This document shows positions 31,752-42,453 of a DNA stretch of 64,000 nt, piece after piece (positions within the stretch are counted from its first letter, which is position 1; each line of letters begins with the position of its first letter). The translations under genes were made by a program, and so were the position numbers. The stretch comes from CAADGV01 sp040290295 (GTDB lineage: Bacteria > Bacteroidota > Ignavibacteria > UBA10030 > UBA6906): NCBI GenBank assembly GCA_040290295.1, contig PSMW01000001.1, positions 155,037 through 219,036 on the forward strand, given 5' to 3'. A model generated the notes under the pieces. It did not search any database. It was not told where the DNA came from and saw only the letters and a list, made by a program, of their open reading frames with translations.

Positions 31752-33047
31752 ATGATCGCTCGATACACTCGCCCTGCAATGGGCAAGATATGGGAGGACC
31801 GGAACAAGTTCAGCATTTGGCTGGAGATCGAACTACTGGCATGCGAAGCACAAGCGGAGTTGGGCATTGTGCCGAAGGCGGCGGTGAAGGAATTGCGGGA
31901 GAAAGCCTCGTTCGATGTGCGACGGATCGAGGAGATCGAACGAGAAGTTAAGCACGATGTGATCGCCTTCCTCACGAACGTCGGCGAACACGTCGGGCAG
32001 GCTGCGCGCTACATTCACGTGGGCATGACCTCTTCCGATGTGCTCGATACGTGTCTTGCCGTGCAGATGAAACAAGCAGGAGAACTCGTGCTCGATGATC
32101 TGCGACGGCTTGCCGACGTACTGGCGCGCCGCGCACGCGAGTTCAAAAAAACGATCATGGTGGGAAGGACACACGGCGTTCACGCCGAGCCGACGACGTT
32201 CGGACTGAAGCTCGCATTATGGTACGATGAAACACGACGCCACATTGCTCGGCTCGAAACGGCAATCGAGCGTATTGCGGTAGGGAAAATTTCGGGAGCC
32301 GTCGGAACCTACGAGCATCTCAGCCCGCACGTCGAGGAATACGTTTGCCGCAAACTCGGCTTGAAGCCGGCGCCGGTTTCGACACAGATTCTCCAGCGAG
32401 ATCGCCACGCGGAATTTCTCACAACGCTTGCCGTGATTGGCAGTTCGTTGGAGAAGTTCGCAACGGAAATCCGCCATCTCCAGAAAACGGAAGTGTTGGA
32501 GGCCGAAGAGTTTTTTTCGGAAGGGCAAAAAGGCTCCTCGGCAATGCCGCACAAGCGGAACCCGATTACCTGCGAGCGCATCGCCGGCCTTGCTCGTGTT
32601 CTGCGAGGCAACGCAGTGGCGGCAATGGAAAACGTCGCTCTCTGGCACGAACGAGACATTACGCATTCGTCGGTCGAACGCATCATCATCCCCGATAGCT
32701 GCATCGTGATCGACTACATGCTGAGTCACATGACAGACGTGATCGATCGCCTGCTGGTGTATCCTCACAACATGATAAAGAATCTCGACTGTACGCACGG
32801 ACTCATCTTCTCTCAGTCCGTTCTCTTGGCGCTCACCAAGAAAGCCATGCGCCGTGAGGATGCGTATCGCATTGTGCAGGCAACGGCAATGGAGACGTGG
32901 CAGACGGGAAAAGATTTCAAAGAGTTGTTGCTGCATAACGACGAGGTGCGAAGCGTGTTGAGCAGTGAAGAAATCGAGGGCCTCTTCGATGTCCAACACG
33001 CCATACGCAACGTGGATTATATCTTCGACCGAGTGGGACTCACCTAA
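31752..33047 (+). CDS. purB: Adenylosuccinate lyase
   Basis: 431 residues of the fumarase/aspartase superfamily: HVGMTSSDVLDT, GRTHGVHAEPTTFGLK, and the signature loop GSSAMPHKRNP with the catalytic serine, then HERDITHSSVERI. It makes AMP from adenylosuccinate and AICAR from SAICAR. ATG at 31752 follows GAGAGAAAAG. Other purine genes in the window are purD and guaB, so the pathway is scattered in separate operons. Confidence 0.97.
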   Translation: MIARYTRPAMGKIWEDRNKFSIWLEIELLACEAQAELGIVPKAAVKELREKASFDVRRIEEIEREVKHDVIAFLTNVGEHVGQAARYIHVGMTSSDVLDTCLAVQMKQAGELVLDDLRRLADVLARRAREFKKTIMVGRTHGVHAEPTTFGLKLALWYDETRRHIARLETAIERIAVGKISGAVGTYEHLSPHVEEYVCRKLGLKPAPVSTQILQRDRHAEFLTTLAVIGSSLEKFATEIRHLQKTEVLEAEEFFSEGQKGSSAMPHKRNPITCERIAGLARVLRGNAVAAMENVALWHERDITHSSVERIIIPDSCIVIDYMLSHMTDVIDRLLVYPHNMIKNLDCTHGLIFSQSVLLALTKKAMRREDAYRIVQATAMETWQTGKDFKELLLHNDEVRSVLSSEEIEGLFDVQHAIRNVDYIFDRVGLT

Positions 33048-33064
33048 CAGAAGGGAACATACCT

Positions 33065-34552
33065 ATGCCAAGGCAATTCAAGAACTTGATCAATGGGAAA
33101 TGGGTGGATGCGAAATCCGGACAGACGTTCGAGAATCGCAATCCCGCCAATTGGAAAGAAGTGCTCGGTGTTTTTCCGAAATCGGGCAAAGAGGATGTTG
33201 ATGAAGCGGTGAAGGCTGCGCGCAAGGCGTTCGAGTCGTGGCGATTGGTGCCAGCCCCGAAGCGGGGGGACATCCTGCGTAAGGTAGGAGATTTGCTTGT
33301 CGCACGGAAAGAAGAACTGGCTCGTCAAATGACCCAAGAGATGGGCAAGGTGCTCGCCGAAACTCGCGGCGACGTGCAAGAGGGCATCGATACCGCATAC
33401 TATGCTGCAACCGAGGGACGTCGCCTTTTCGGGCGAACAGCGCCATCGGAGCTGCGGAACAAGTTCAACATGGCGATTCGTGTACCGATCGGTGTTGCCG
33501 GCATCGTGACGCCGTGGAATTTCCCCATGGCAATCCCGACATGGAAAATCTTCCCGGCGCTGCTTTGTGGCAACACCGTTGTGTTCAAACCTGCCTCCGA
33601 TACGCCCGCGTCGGCGCAGTCGCTGGTGGAAATTCTTCTCGAAGCCGGCGCGCCCGAAGGCGTTGTCAATATCGTGCACGGCGGCGGCAGCGATGTGGGC
33701 ATGGCAATCGTCAGCCATCCTGATGTCGACCTGATCAGCTTTACCGGCTCGACCGCCGTCGGCAAGAAAATCTCTGCGGTCTCGAGTGAAACGCTTAAGC
33801 GCGTCTCGCTCGAACTCGGTGGGAAGAACGCACAGATTGTGATGCCCGACGCTGACGTGAAATTAGCGCTCGATGGCGTGCTCTGGGGTGCGTTCGGCAC
33901 GACGGGGCAACGCTGTACTGCGACCAGCCGTTTAATTCTTCACGAAAAGATCCACGATCAGTTCGTGGAGATGCTTGTCGAACGCGTCAAGAAGCTTCGT
34001 CTCGGCAACGGGCTTGATCCGCAGGTCGATGTCGGTCCGTGTGTGAACGAGGGCCAACGCAAGATCGTGCAGTCGTATGTCGAGATCGGCCTGAAGGAGG
34101 GAGCAACGCTGGTTGCGGGCGGCGAGATCCCGGCCGATCCCTCGCTGAAAGACGGTTGGTTCTACATGCCGACTGTGTTCACGAATGTGAAACGCGACCA
34201 CCGCATTGCCAAGGAAGAAATCTTCGGTCCCGTGCTTTCCGTTCTCAAAGCCTCGTCGTTGGAAGAAGCGATCGATATCCTCAACGATACGATCTACGGC
34301 CTCTCTTCGTCCATTTACACGCGCGACGTGAACGCCGCGTTTGAGGCGATACGCGACATCAAGGCAGGCATCACCTACATCAACGCTCCGACCATCGGCG
34401 CCGAGGCTCACATGCCCTTCGGCGGTGTGAAGCAAACCGGCAACGGCCATCGCGAAGGTGGATGGGCGGTGTACGATTTTTACAGCGAATGGAAGACGGT
34501 GTACATCGACTACAGCGGCGGCTTGCAACGCGCCCAAATCGACAACTACTGA
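33065..34552 (+). CDS. Aldehyde dehydrogenase, likely alpha-aminoadipate semialdehyde type
   Basis: 495 residues, with PWNFPMAIPTWKIFPALLCGNTVVFKPA, FTGSTAVGKKI, LELGGKNAQIV (catalytic Glu), and GTTGQRCTATSR (catalytic Cys), ending INAPTIGAEAHMPFGGVKQTGNGHREGG. It oxidises an aldehyde to an acid with NAD(P). The specific call rests on context: the next co-directional gene is lysine 6-aminotransferase, whose product, aminoadipate semialdehyde, needs exactly such an enzyme. Succinate or other semialdehydes remain possible. It begins 17 bp after purB. Confidence 0.82.
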   Translation: MPRQFKNLINGKWVDAKSGQTFENRNPANWKEVLGVFPKSGKEDVDEAVKAARKAFESWRLVPAPKRGDILRKVGDLLVARKEELARQMTQEMGKVLAETRGDVQEGIDTAYYAATEGRRLFGRTAPSELRNKFNMAIRVPIGVAGIVTPWNFPMAIPTWKIFPALLCGNTVVFKPASDTPASAQSLVEILLEAGAPEGVVNIVHGGGSDVGMAIVSHPDVDLISFTGSTAVGKKISAVSSETLKRVSLELGGKNAQIVMPDADVKLALDGVLWGAFGTTGQRCTATSRLILHEKIHDQFVEMLVERVKKLRLGNGLDPQVDVGPCVNEGQRKIVQSYVEIGLKEGATLVAGGEIPADPSLKDGWFYMPTVFTNVKRDHRIAKEEIFGPVLSVLKASSLEEAIDILNDTIYGLSSSIYTRDVNAAFEAIRDIKAGITYINAPTIGAEAHMPFGGVKQTGNGHREGGWAVYDFYSEWKTVYIDYSGGLQRAQIDNY

Positions 34553-34696
34553 GGCACAAGCCATGCGGCGGCACGAAACATTTCTCATCTGCTTGTTCGA
34601 ACACAACGAGTTCTTCTGACTGTCTGCTGATGAGCGCTGAAAAGCGATCGTAGAACGAACTCATCATCAATCCATCACAGACAGGAAGGAGAAGTT

Positions 34697-36040
34697 ATGT
34701 CCACAACAACGATGACGATACACACACCCCGTATCCCCGCGGATCGGGTTTTGCCCACGCTGGCAAAACACATGCTGGTGGACGGTTTCGCTATTGTGAT
34801 CGATCTGAAGAAGAGTCAAGGTACCTACATCGTCGATGCGAAGGACGGGAAACGCTACCTGGACTTCTTTACGTTCGTTGCCTCTTCACCGATCGGATTG
34901 AACCACCCGAAGATGAGGGCGCCCGAGTTCCTCGAGAAGCTTGCGTACGTCGCGGTGAACAAGCCGTCGAACTCGGACATCTACACGGCAGAGCAAGCGG
35001 AGTTCTTGGAAGTGTTCGAACGCGTTGCCATTCCCGGCTATCTGCCCTATGCCTTCTTCATCGAAGGAGGAGCATTGGGCATCGAGAACGCGCTGAAGGC
35101 TGCTTTCGACTGGAAGATCAAAAAAAACTTCGCGAAGGGGTACAAGGAAGAACGCGGCACGCAGGTCATTCACTTCAAGCAATGTTTCCACGGCAGAACG
35201 GGCTACACGCTGTCGCTCACGAACACCGATCCGGTGAAGACCGACTTGTTCCCGAAATTCAAATGGCCTCGCATTCTCAATCCGAAGATCACGTTCCCGC
35301 TCAACGAAGAGAACCTCGCACGTGTCATCCGCGAAGAAGAGATTGCAATGAACCAAATCAAAGAAGCGTTCCGCACGAACAAGGACGACATTGCCGCCAT
35401 TATCATCGAGCCGGTGCAAGGCGAGGGAGGCGACAATCACTTCAGGAAGGAGTTCTTTCAGGCGTTGCGCCAGCTCGCCGACGAGAACGACGCGATGCTT
35501 ATCATCGATGAAGTACAAACGGGTATCGGGTTGACCGGCAAAATGTGGGCACACCAACATTTCGTGCAGCCGGACATGATCGGGTTCGGTAAGAAGATGC
35601 AGGTGTGTGGCTTCCTTTGCAGCAAGCGTATCGATGAAATACCGGACAATGTCTTCAAAGTACCGAGCCGCATCAATTCGACGTGGGGAGGTAACCTTGT
35701 GGATATGGTGCGGGCGCAGCGGTATCTCGAGATCATCGAAGAAGAAAATCTCGTCGAGAACGCTCGCGTCATGGGTTCGTACCTCGTGAGTGGCTTGGAA
35801 GCCTTGGCGCAGGAGTTTTCTTCGGTCATTTCGAATGCGCGCGGGTTGGGTCTCTACGCAGCGTTCGACGTCGTTTCACCCGAGGTACGCACGAAGATAC
35901 GCACACTCTGTCTTCAGAAAGGATTGATCGTGCTCCCGAGCGGTGAAGTTTCGATTCGGTTGCGGCCGCCGCTCAACGTGAGTAGGGAGGAGATTGATCT
36001 GGGGCTGTCTATCATTCGGTCGGCACTGCGGGAGCCCTGA
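34697..36040 (+). CDS. lat: L-lysine 6-aminotransferase
   Basis: 447 residues of class III aminotransferases, with the particular features of lysine 6-transaminases: VDGFAIVIDLKKSQG, DFFTFVASSPIGLNHPKM, FFIEGGALGIENALKAAFDWK, EPVQGEGGDNHFR, DEVQTGIGLTGKMWAH, and PLP lysine in GFGKKMQVCGF. It moves the epsilon-amino group of lysine to 2-oxoglutarate, giving aminoadipate semialdehyde and glutamate. The 144-bp gap before it shows a good AGGAGAAG site but no clear promoter, so it may be read with the aldehyde dehydrogenase. It ends in a strong two-way terminator. Confidence 0.93.
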   Translation: MSTTTMTIHTPRIPADRVLPTLAKHMLVDGFAIVIDLKKSQGTYIVDAKDGKRYLDFFTFVASSPIGLNHPKMRAPEFLEKLAYVAVNKPSNSDIYTAEQAEFLEVFERVAIPGYLPYAFFIEGGALGIENALKAAFDWKIKKNFAKGYKEERGTQVIHFKQCFHGRTGYTLSLTNTDPVKTDLFPKFKWPRILNPKITFPLNEENLARVIREEEIAMNQIKEAFRTNKDDIAAIIIEPVQGEGGDNHFRKEFFQALRQLADENDAMLIIDEVQTGIGLTGKMWAHQHFVQPDMIGFGKKMQVCGFLCSKRIDEIPDNVFKVPSRINSTWGGNLVDMVRAQRYLEIIEEENLVENARVMGSYLVSGLEALAQEFSSVISNARGLGLYAAFDVVSPEVRTKIRTLCLQKGLIVLPSGEVSIRLRPPLNVSREEIDLGLSIIRSALREP

Positions 36041-36060
36041 GAACAAGCGAGAAAAAAAAC

Positions 36061-36092
36061 AAAAGCCTCGAAGGGTTCCTTCGAGGCTTTTT
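36061..36092. terminator. Bidirectional terminator between lat and a convergent lipoprotein gene
   Basis: AAAAGCCTCGAAGG pairs perfectly with CCTTCGAGGCTTTT around a three-base loop, with T-runs on both strands. It lies 20 bp after lat and 18 bp after the end of the minus-strand gene. Confidence 0.93.
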
Positions 36093-36109
36093 CGTATGCC
36101 GCTGCGCTC

Positions 36110-36610
36110 TTACAGCGATCTATTCTGGCTTAACACGAGTCGAATCGAATCGACCTTCATCTCGTCCGAAAGACTGTACTGGATGAAGAGCATCGACCCT
36201 TCGGGATTGCCGGCGAGGTCGTACCCCAGTTCGGCTTGGAACGGTCCATTGACAACGCCTTTGGTCTCGTTCTTTGTGGAAGCGACAAGCTTTTTCTGCC
36301 CGCCCGAGGGATCGGTGTTCTCCGCCTGAAGGTCAACGATCGTCGAAAATGCATATTGATCGCAAAGGGCAGTGTACACGCACGAAATCTGTCCCGTGAT
36401 TCTGAACGTTTCGCCTGTCGTTTGGTCTGCCACAACTTGATCGATCTCAAAGCGACTCGCGAAGTAATTCTCGCCGATCACTTCCGATTTTTGAAGTCCG
36501 TGCTCGGTAGATTGCGCATGCATGGCCGGGTCGGTAATCGTGTTTTGCTCGGCACAGCCGATGAGCATCGTGGCTGCAAGTGCCATCGAGACAACGATTG
36601 TGTGCTTCAT
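36110..36610 (-). CDS. Small lipoprotein of unknown function
   Basis: 166 residues starting MKHTIVVSMALAATMLIGC, a signal peptide with lipobox LIGC and acylated Cys19, followed by a polar domain rich in strand-like segments (FRITGQISCVYTALCDQYAF). Two further cysteines may form a disulphide. Family not recognised. The start at 36610 has GGGAG upstream and restores a proper lipoprotein signal; the longer frame does not. It is a direct client of Lgt encoded at 21152-22009. Confidence 0.78.
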   Translation of the reverse strand: MKHTIVVSMALAATMLIGCAEQNTITDPAMHAQSTEHGLQKSEVIGENYFASRFEIDQVVADQTTGETFRITGQISCVYTALCDQYAFSTIVDLQAENTDPSGGQKKLVASTKNETKGVVNGPFQAELGYDLAGNPEGSMLFIQYSLSDEMKVDSIRLVLSQNRSL

Positions 36611-36820
36611 TGTTTCTCCCTTATGATACATGTGAATAATGGTAGATGACAACTGTCTGTTCGTTGCGACGCAGAAGTACCAACACTGTGCCACCGACTG
36701 ACTTCGTGAGAAGCGACGCGTTTTGCTTGCCCATGCGTGTGTGCGTGAACGACATTCTACCAATCCGTGATCGGAAGGAAGAACTGTGCAGAGTTGAGAG
36801 TCATGTTTGTAGAAAACAAA

Positions 36821-36851
36821 CAAGGCTCCATGACCTATGCATGGAGCCTTG
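36821..36851 (-). terminator. Terminator after the decayed beta-helix gene
   Basis: CAAGGCTCCAT pairs with ATGGAGCCTTG; on the minus strand TTGTTTGTTTTC follows. It shares the core AAGGCTCC with the terminator at 42454-42490. Confidence 0.75.
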
Positions 36852-36881
36852 TTCGATGAAGGGAAGGAAGTCCCTACATCG

Positions 36882-39800
36882 TCACTTCAGCAACATCATC
36901 TTCTTTATTGCAGTGAACGGTGCGTTGGCGTTCATGGGTTGCGCCTCGATGCGATAGAAGTACACACCGCTTGCAACCGAAACGCCCGCCGAGTTTCTTC
37001 CATCCCAAACGAGCGAGTGCACACCTGCTGCCTGAACGTCGTTGACCAGTTCAGCGACACGCTGACCCAACACGTTGTAGATGGCGAGATGCACACGTGC
37101 CGGCGTCGTCAGCGCGTAGCGAATCGTGGTAGAGGGGTTGAAGGGATTCGGGTCGTTCTGTTCAAGGCGATAAGCAGTTGGGAGAGCCGAGTTGACTGCA
37201 CCATCTTTCCCCAATGGCGCACTGCCGCCAAGCGGCTTGTTGGAGCCTGTACGTTCCGGGAAACTCGCAAAACGAAGCGCCGCTATTTTGGTCGCGTCAT
37301 GGTTGGGCCACTCGCGTTGCAGCCGGGCAAGATATCCGGCAGCCGCTGCGCGATTGTGAAGACCCATCGCACTGATGTTGAAGAGCTCAGATACACACGC
37401 GCGACGTTGCTCGCTTGTCGATGCCGTCGCGAGCAGTTGCAGATACTCCGATTGTGCCGATGCGAAATCTTCTTGCCTCATCAGTTCACTTGCAGTCAAC
37501 AGTTTAGCGAGCAGCTTCACTGCAGCATTGGGATGATCATTCATCTGTGTTCGAAGAAATGTTCTCATCACTTGACGCAAGTTTTCGTTCCCGGAAAAGT
37601 CAGCGTAATCGTGATAGGCATTGCGAAGTTCCAACAGTGCAATCTCTGCTTCCGGTGCGTGCGGCTGACCAGCAAGAAGATCCGTGTAGATTGCCAAAGC
37701 GGCGGCATAATTGCGAACGCCGCGCATCGCCAAGGTGCGATTGAGCAATGAGTCGCCAACCAACGACATGGTTTCGGAACCTTCGCCTCCTATCTTCACG
37801 GGAGCACTTCCACCAGAAGTGCATGAACCCAGCCAGTTATCCCAAACAATTGTTGAGTTCCCTTCCACACAAAACTTCGCGGGATGTGGCGGATCATCGG
37901 TCCAGAAATTTATTTCCGCCATCACCTCCGATCGCGTTCCACCAATCATGCGGGCATCACGTAGCAATTGCTATTGGTGTTGAAGCAATTGAAGCCGCCC
38001 ATAACTGCGGCATTTGTGTTCAACCCAAGAAATGGCGTCGAACCGTACACCACCAAAGGCGTTCCCGTATTATTCAAGAATTTGTTGCCGCCAATACTGC
38101 CGCCGATCTGTTCGCCAAACGTCGGACTCGAATAGTTGTCCACGTATACGCCGAAGAAATTATTATTAAACTCATTTGAAAAGAAACGGGGAGCGGCATA
38201 GCTGTTCACACGGACACCGATTCCGCCGTTGCCATTTATCTTGTTGGACGTGAACGTCACTTTGTCCGATCCGTCGATGTTTGCACCGTAGTAACCGATT
38301 TGGCTTCAGGTGATCATGGAGGTCGTGAGATTGCAGTAATACTTCACACTCACCATCCCGAATAAATCCAAGATGGTTCCACAATTCGAGATTGTTGTAT
38401 TGTCTATGTTCAGCTTCGAATAGCTCGCTGAAATGCCTGTGGCGGCGTTGGTTATTTTATTATAGAGCTGCTGAATGTGTTGAGTGCTACACCTGTTGCT
38501 ATTGTGATGCCTGTCCACGGTACACCAGCGTTTGCGCTTGTGAAGGTTGTGCCTACCGCGTTCAGCGAGCCATACATATTCAAACGTCCGCTTGTGCCAA
38601 ACCTGAACAGCGAACCAGAATTCGCATTCAATCTTCCGTCCACGTTCAGCCAACTGTTGTCGAGAACGTTCGTGATGGAATTGGAGAGCGCGTCCGCGGT
38701 GATGTTGTACCCGATCGTTGCCGCTTGCCCGCTCACCCAGTTGTTGCCCGTGAGAAGCGTTCGCTCAGAAATTGTTCCGTTGATGGCGTAAGGTTTTCGG
38801 CGCATCAAACTTGCATCCTCAATCTAATTTGAATGACCCCAAAATACATAGACGCCGACTGGACCAGCCGTGACGAACGGTTGCAACGGGGAATGTGATT
38901 CTGCATCAATAACTTCAGTTCTGCCAAAAAACCCCGGAACAAAAGTGATCAACCTAACCCCACCAGAAAAGAAATCGCATTGGCCAAATAAATCAGTATG
39001 GCATTCGTTGACAATGTACAATGTATCACCACGCGCAGTTATGTTTTTCTTTTTGTACGTGCTTTCAAGATTTGTGGTGCCAAAACTTGTTTCGGGCTGC
39101 CAATTCGGATCATCAGCGCCGCGAGATGAAAAATATAACTCTGTGCGATGGAGGGGCTGCGTGAAAATACCTCCGCCAATCAAGGCAACGTAGAGAGTGT
39201 TGCCAACTGTTGCACCATTCGCGAGCCAATAGCCAGGAGATATCTGAGGAATCAAGATCGTGTCATTTTCGTCCCATGCATTACTTTGAATAACGAGATC
39301 CCTCGACGATAATCTTTCGGCGCCAGTGCCGCCCGCCGGAACGTTGTCGATGTAGAACACATGGGCTTGGCTTGCAGACGCAACAACTTTCGGTCTTGTG
39401 CCTTTTGTATCTTGATACGGCGGCGGGCCGACGATGTCCGTTACGTGTTTGAAACCAAAGAAGTTCTGCATCTGATCATCGTACCTGACGTAGTAAATCT
39501 CGTGATCGTTTGTGAAATCATGTGCATCTTCCCACACGATGTGTGTGCCGTAGAAATCTTGGTACGCGTCAATGTTGAAGATTGGAACCGTAATCGGCGG
39601 ATTTGGTACAAACGAAGCTGGCTAAGTAGCTCCGCCATCTGTCGATTGGTATACCACGATGTTATTATTTAACTTCATCGTTACCCGCACCTTGCTGCCA
39701 TAGCTTGTAACAATTGGATATTCACCGCCCGGAACATGCAGACGGTCTTGATAGATGACGGCGCCATCGTTCCCGATAAGAAAATGTTTTACTGCGCCGC

Positions 39801-39977
39801 CGTAGACTCCTACAAGGTGTTGCCCATAACCGTCCGAAGCAGCGCTTATAGCGCCTACTGCGGCACCGGGAAGATTGACCGCGTAGATTCAAGAGTTGGT
39901 ACCTGCGCTCGTGCCGTAGCGAAGGAGAGCACAAGAAGAATTACAGCAATCTTCAAAACAGCTTTTGCGGTGTTCAT
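36882..39977 (-). pseudogene. Decayed beta-helix protein with type IX sorting domain
   Basis: One original gene of about 3.1 kb can be followed across frames. It begins at the ATG at 39977 (AGGAG upstream) with a signal peptide ending ATARAQ. It continues through DGAVIYQDRLHVPGG and VVYQSTDGGAT, a long beta-propeller or sheet-like part, then beta-helix repeats (IDNTTISNCG, NNNFFGVYVDN), and ends in a sorting domain (NDPNPFNPSTTIRYAL, VLGQRVAELVND, ASGVYFYRIEA). Lesions seen: frameshifts near 39890, 38455-38480 and 37946-37970, and in-frame stops TAG at 39624-39622, TAG at 38826-38824 and TGA at 38308-38306. Each stop is flanked by sensible sequence in the same frame. It is AT-richer than its neighbours. 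Confidence 0.85.
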
Positions 39978-40132
39978 ATTGTCTCCTGTGGTAATGATTT
40001 GATTGATTGAAACGTTGCGCTTTCACATATTATCGCCGCGGTGCTGGGCGAGGAAGCGGTATCTTCATCGCTTAGTTTTGTACGTAAAGAGTTGTCGCTA
40101 CTACCCTCAGGCACCAGCATAACCACCTTTCC

Positions 40133-41854
40133 TTAGCGAATGAGGAGAAGTTTTTGAGTAAGTAATAGTTTGCCAGTCTTAAGTTGGCATAAGTAAATCC
40201 CAGATGAGATTTTCGTTGTATCCCAGTGAATGCGATGAACACCGGCTGTTTCAACTGCTTTTAAGAGAACAGCAACTTCTCGACCTAACACATCATAGAC
40301 AACAAGCTCGACGTAGCCCGTTTGTGGAAGCTGGTAGGCAATCGTCGTAAAGGGGTTAACAGGATCAGGGTAATTGGGGAATAGCTCAACGCCAGGTGGA
40401 GATACTCTTGGACTCTCACGCACTGGCACTAGTGAACTGGCCATGTAGATGTCTGCATAAAGCCTGCCTTGTCCCTGAGGGCTTACGAAGCTTTTGCTGA
40501 TAATGAAATCTTTCTTCCCGTCTTCGTTGAAATCGTAGAACTGTACGCCTTGCTTGCCGTCTTCGCGTTTCAAGTACCACAGGTAATATGTGTTATCGCT
40601 GTTTGACTTGAACACATACAAATCTCTCCCGCTCATGATGACAAGTCCAACCTCTGGTCACCATCAACGTCGGTCGTAAGGTAAATAGGCTGATCCCCGA
40701 AGCCCCCTGAGATCAGATGAAAGAGGAACTTCGGCGAGTAGTGATTGTTACTGTCCGCTTCGTACATTGTTGTCCAATTTCCGTTCGACATGGTAGCCTC
40801 AACGAAGAACTCGTTCTTGCCGTCGTTGTCCCCATCGCCTGAGGTCTGATAATAGAGATTCACAAAGGGAAGGCTGTCTCTCCATACTTCTACATAAGAA
40901 TTGTTTTCATTGTTTTCAGTTAGATGGACGCGTCCAAATAGTTCGGAATCCACGAATTCCATTTTTCCATCACCGTCGTAATCTCCTACCGTGTATCCGC
41001 CAAAGCCAGCTTCGCCAGGTCGGTTTCATCGCATTGACCAAACCTTTTGACAATTGTTGGCAACAGGATTGAACTCTGCAACGTAGGTCCCACCACGAAA
41101 ACCTGATGGGACAGTGCTGTCTCGCTCACTGCCTAAGTATAAGTAGCCTATAAGTGAGTCATTGTCCATTTCAGTTATGTACTCTCGGTCAAACGATGCA
41201 GTTCCCGGATATTCAAATTTAGCATGAGCGAACCGTGGCAGCACGGGAAGTGAATGTCGTGTGGGTTGTTCGTAGAAAAAAGAGGAATCACCTAATTCCC
41301 AAACAACTTCCATAACTGAGTTCTCGGTCTACATCAACGAATTGAATTGATGCACCACGCCGCGGTATGTAGCTATGCAGTAAAGTTGCTGTCCCGTTCG
41401 AATCCACTTCGTAAATATGACTCTCAAAATCAGAGGTATAGCTTTTGAAGTCGCCATATACTTCCGGCTTGCCATTGCGATCAATATCTCCCACCAGCAA
41501 CGGCTGACCAAAACCATTAGAAACCGGCACCGTCGTCCAATACCGATACCATCCTGTGAAGCGCGAAGTGTCAATTGCGTTTGGGTCAATTTCGAGAATA
41601 GGAATGCCTCGCGCTTGCGCCCAAGTTCGTATCTGCTGCTCGCTCGGCTCGCGCAGAAAGAATACCTGTGAGAGACCAATCCACTCTTGTTTTACTTCAA
41701 CAAGGTCGTTGTTGGGAACCTTGTAGGTAAGTCCTTGCTGCTTGAGCCTGTCGACTTCCCGCTGGAGTGAAGCGCGTTGGATTCGCGAAGAGAGTTGTCC
41801 GCCAAGCAGCAGCACGAGCATCCCTGCAAGCGTGATGAGAAGTTTCTGTTTCAT
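40133..41854 (-). pseudogene. Decayed FG-GAP-like repeat protein with type IX sorting domain
   Basis: It starts at 41854 with MKQKLLITLAGMLVLLLGG, a signal or anchor helix. It carries several calcium-loop style repeats (DIDRNGKPEVYGD, DYDGDGKMEFVD, DGDNDGKNEFF, DVDGDQRLDL, DFNEDGKKDF), as in VCBS/FG-GAP propellers. It ends in a sorting domain (PDPVNPFTTIAYQLP, VYDVLGREVAVL, SGIYLCQLKTGK). Lesions: a frameshift near 41300, an in-frame TGA at 41028-41026 followed by readable same-frame sequence, and a frameshift near 40640 that looks like a one-base loss. It is in the same AT-richer patch as the previous pseudogene; the 155 bp between them hold nothing clear. Confidence 0.85.
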
Positions 41855-42453
41855 TGTTCGGCTCCCTCGTTCTGGTAAATAACGCGAAAAAACGATTCAC
41901 TTACGGGAAAACGGAATTAGATTATTGTTCATGGTGACGGACTGAATGAGCACAGTCCCGCAGCGAAGTGCGCGCTTTGTGGAGGAACGCAATCGTTGTC
42001 TTGCCAATCATGCGATGGGTCGATGACGCGACCTCAGCGCCAATGAGCGGGCGAGAATGAAATAGTCGCGATGATTCATCCCCGCGGGTTCGATACGTAC
42101 GAGAACGTCGTCCATCAGTCCCTTGGCGGGGCAGTCCGCTCGATGTACTGTATGCTCCAACGCCAAATGGACCTGTGGCATGGTGAATGGGTGAGTTGGT
42201 AATGGGCATTGTGCCTCCTTTGCACAAGAGCGTAGGAAAGTTCTAGGTGTGAGTTGATTGCGTACGGCACGAAGTGGATGCACACTCACACCGTAAGAAG
42301 GAACTCCCTAGGCTGTTGTGCTGCAGGAAAAATCCTTATGGCTCGCTCCAAAGTCAAGAGTGTGAACGAAATTCCTTTCACCTCGAGGAGAACAACACGG
42401 TGAGTCTTGGCAGCCCCGCTGGACATCGAGCGAATCCTCACTCACTCAAAACA
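41855..42453. other. Intergenic region without a supported gene
   Basis: About 600 bp between the decayed gene start and the terminator of the giant gene. Two overlapping minus-strand reading frames of 93-101 codons exist, but their composition is unlike the neighbours and neither resembles a known family. No promoter or repeat stood out. Confidence 0.5.

Noticed and set aside
36623..36652. TTGTCA-18-TATCAT promoter before the lipoprotein gene
   Set aside because: The predicted RNA start would fall on or after the Shine-Dalgarno site, leaving no room for translation.
36882..41854. Recoded stop codons (alternative genetic code or readthrough)
   Set aside because: Both TAG and TGA interrupt these genes and frameshifts occur as well, while neighbouring long genes are clean. 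Decay explains it better.
41922..42289. Two overlapping minus-strand frames of 93-101 codons
   Set aside because: They are in different frames over the same DNA. Neither has motif support, and a transposase remnant could not be shown.
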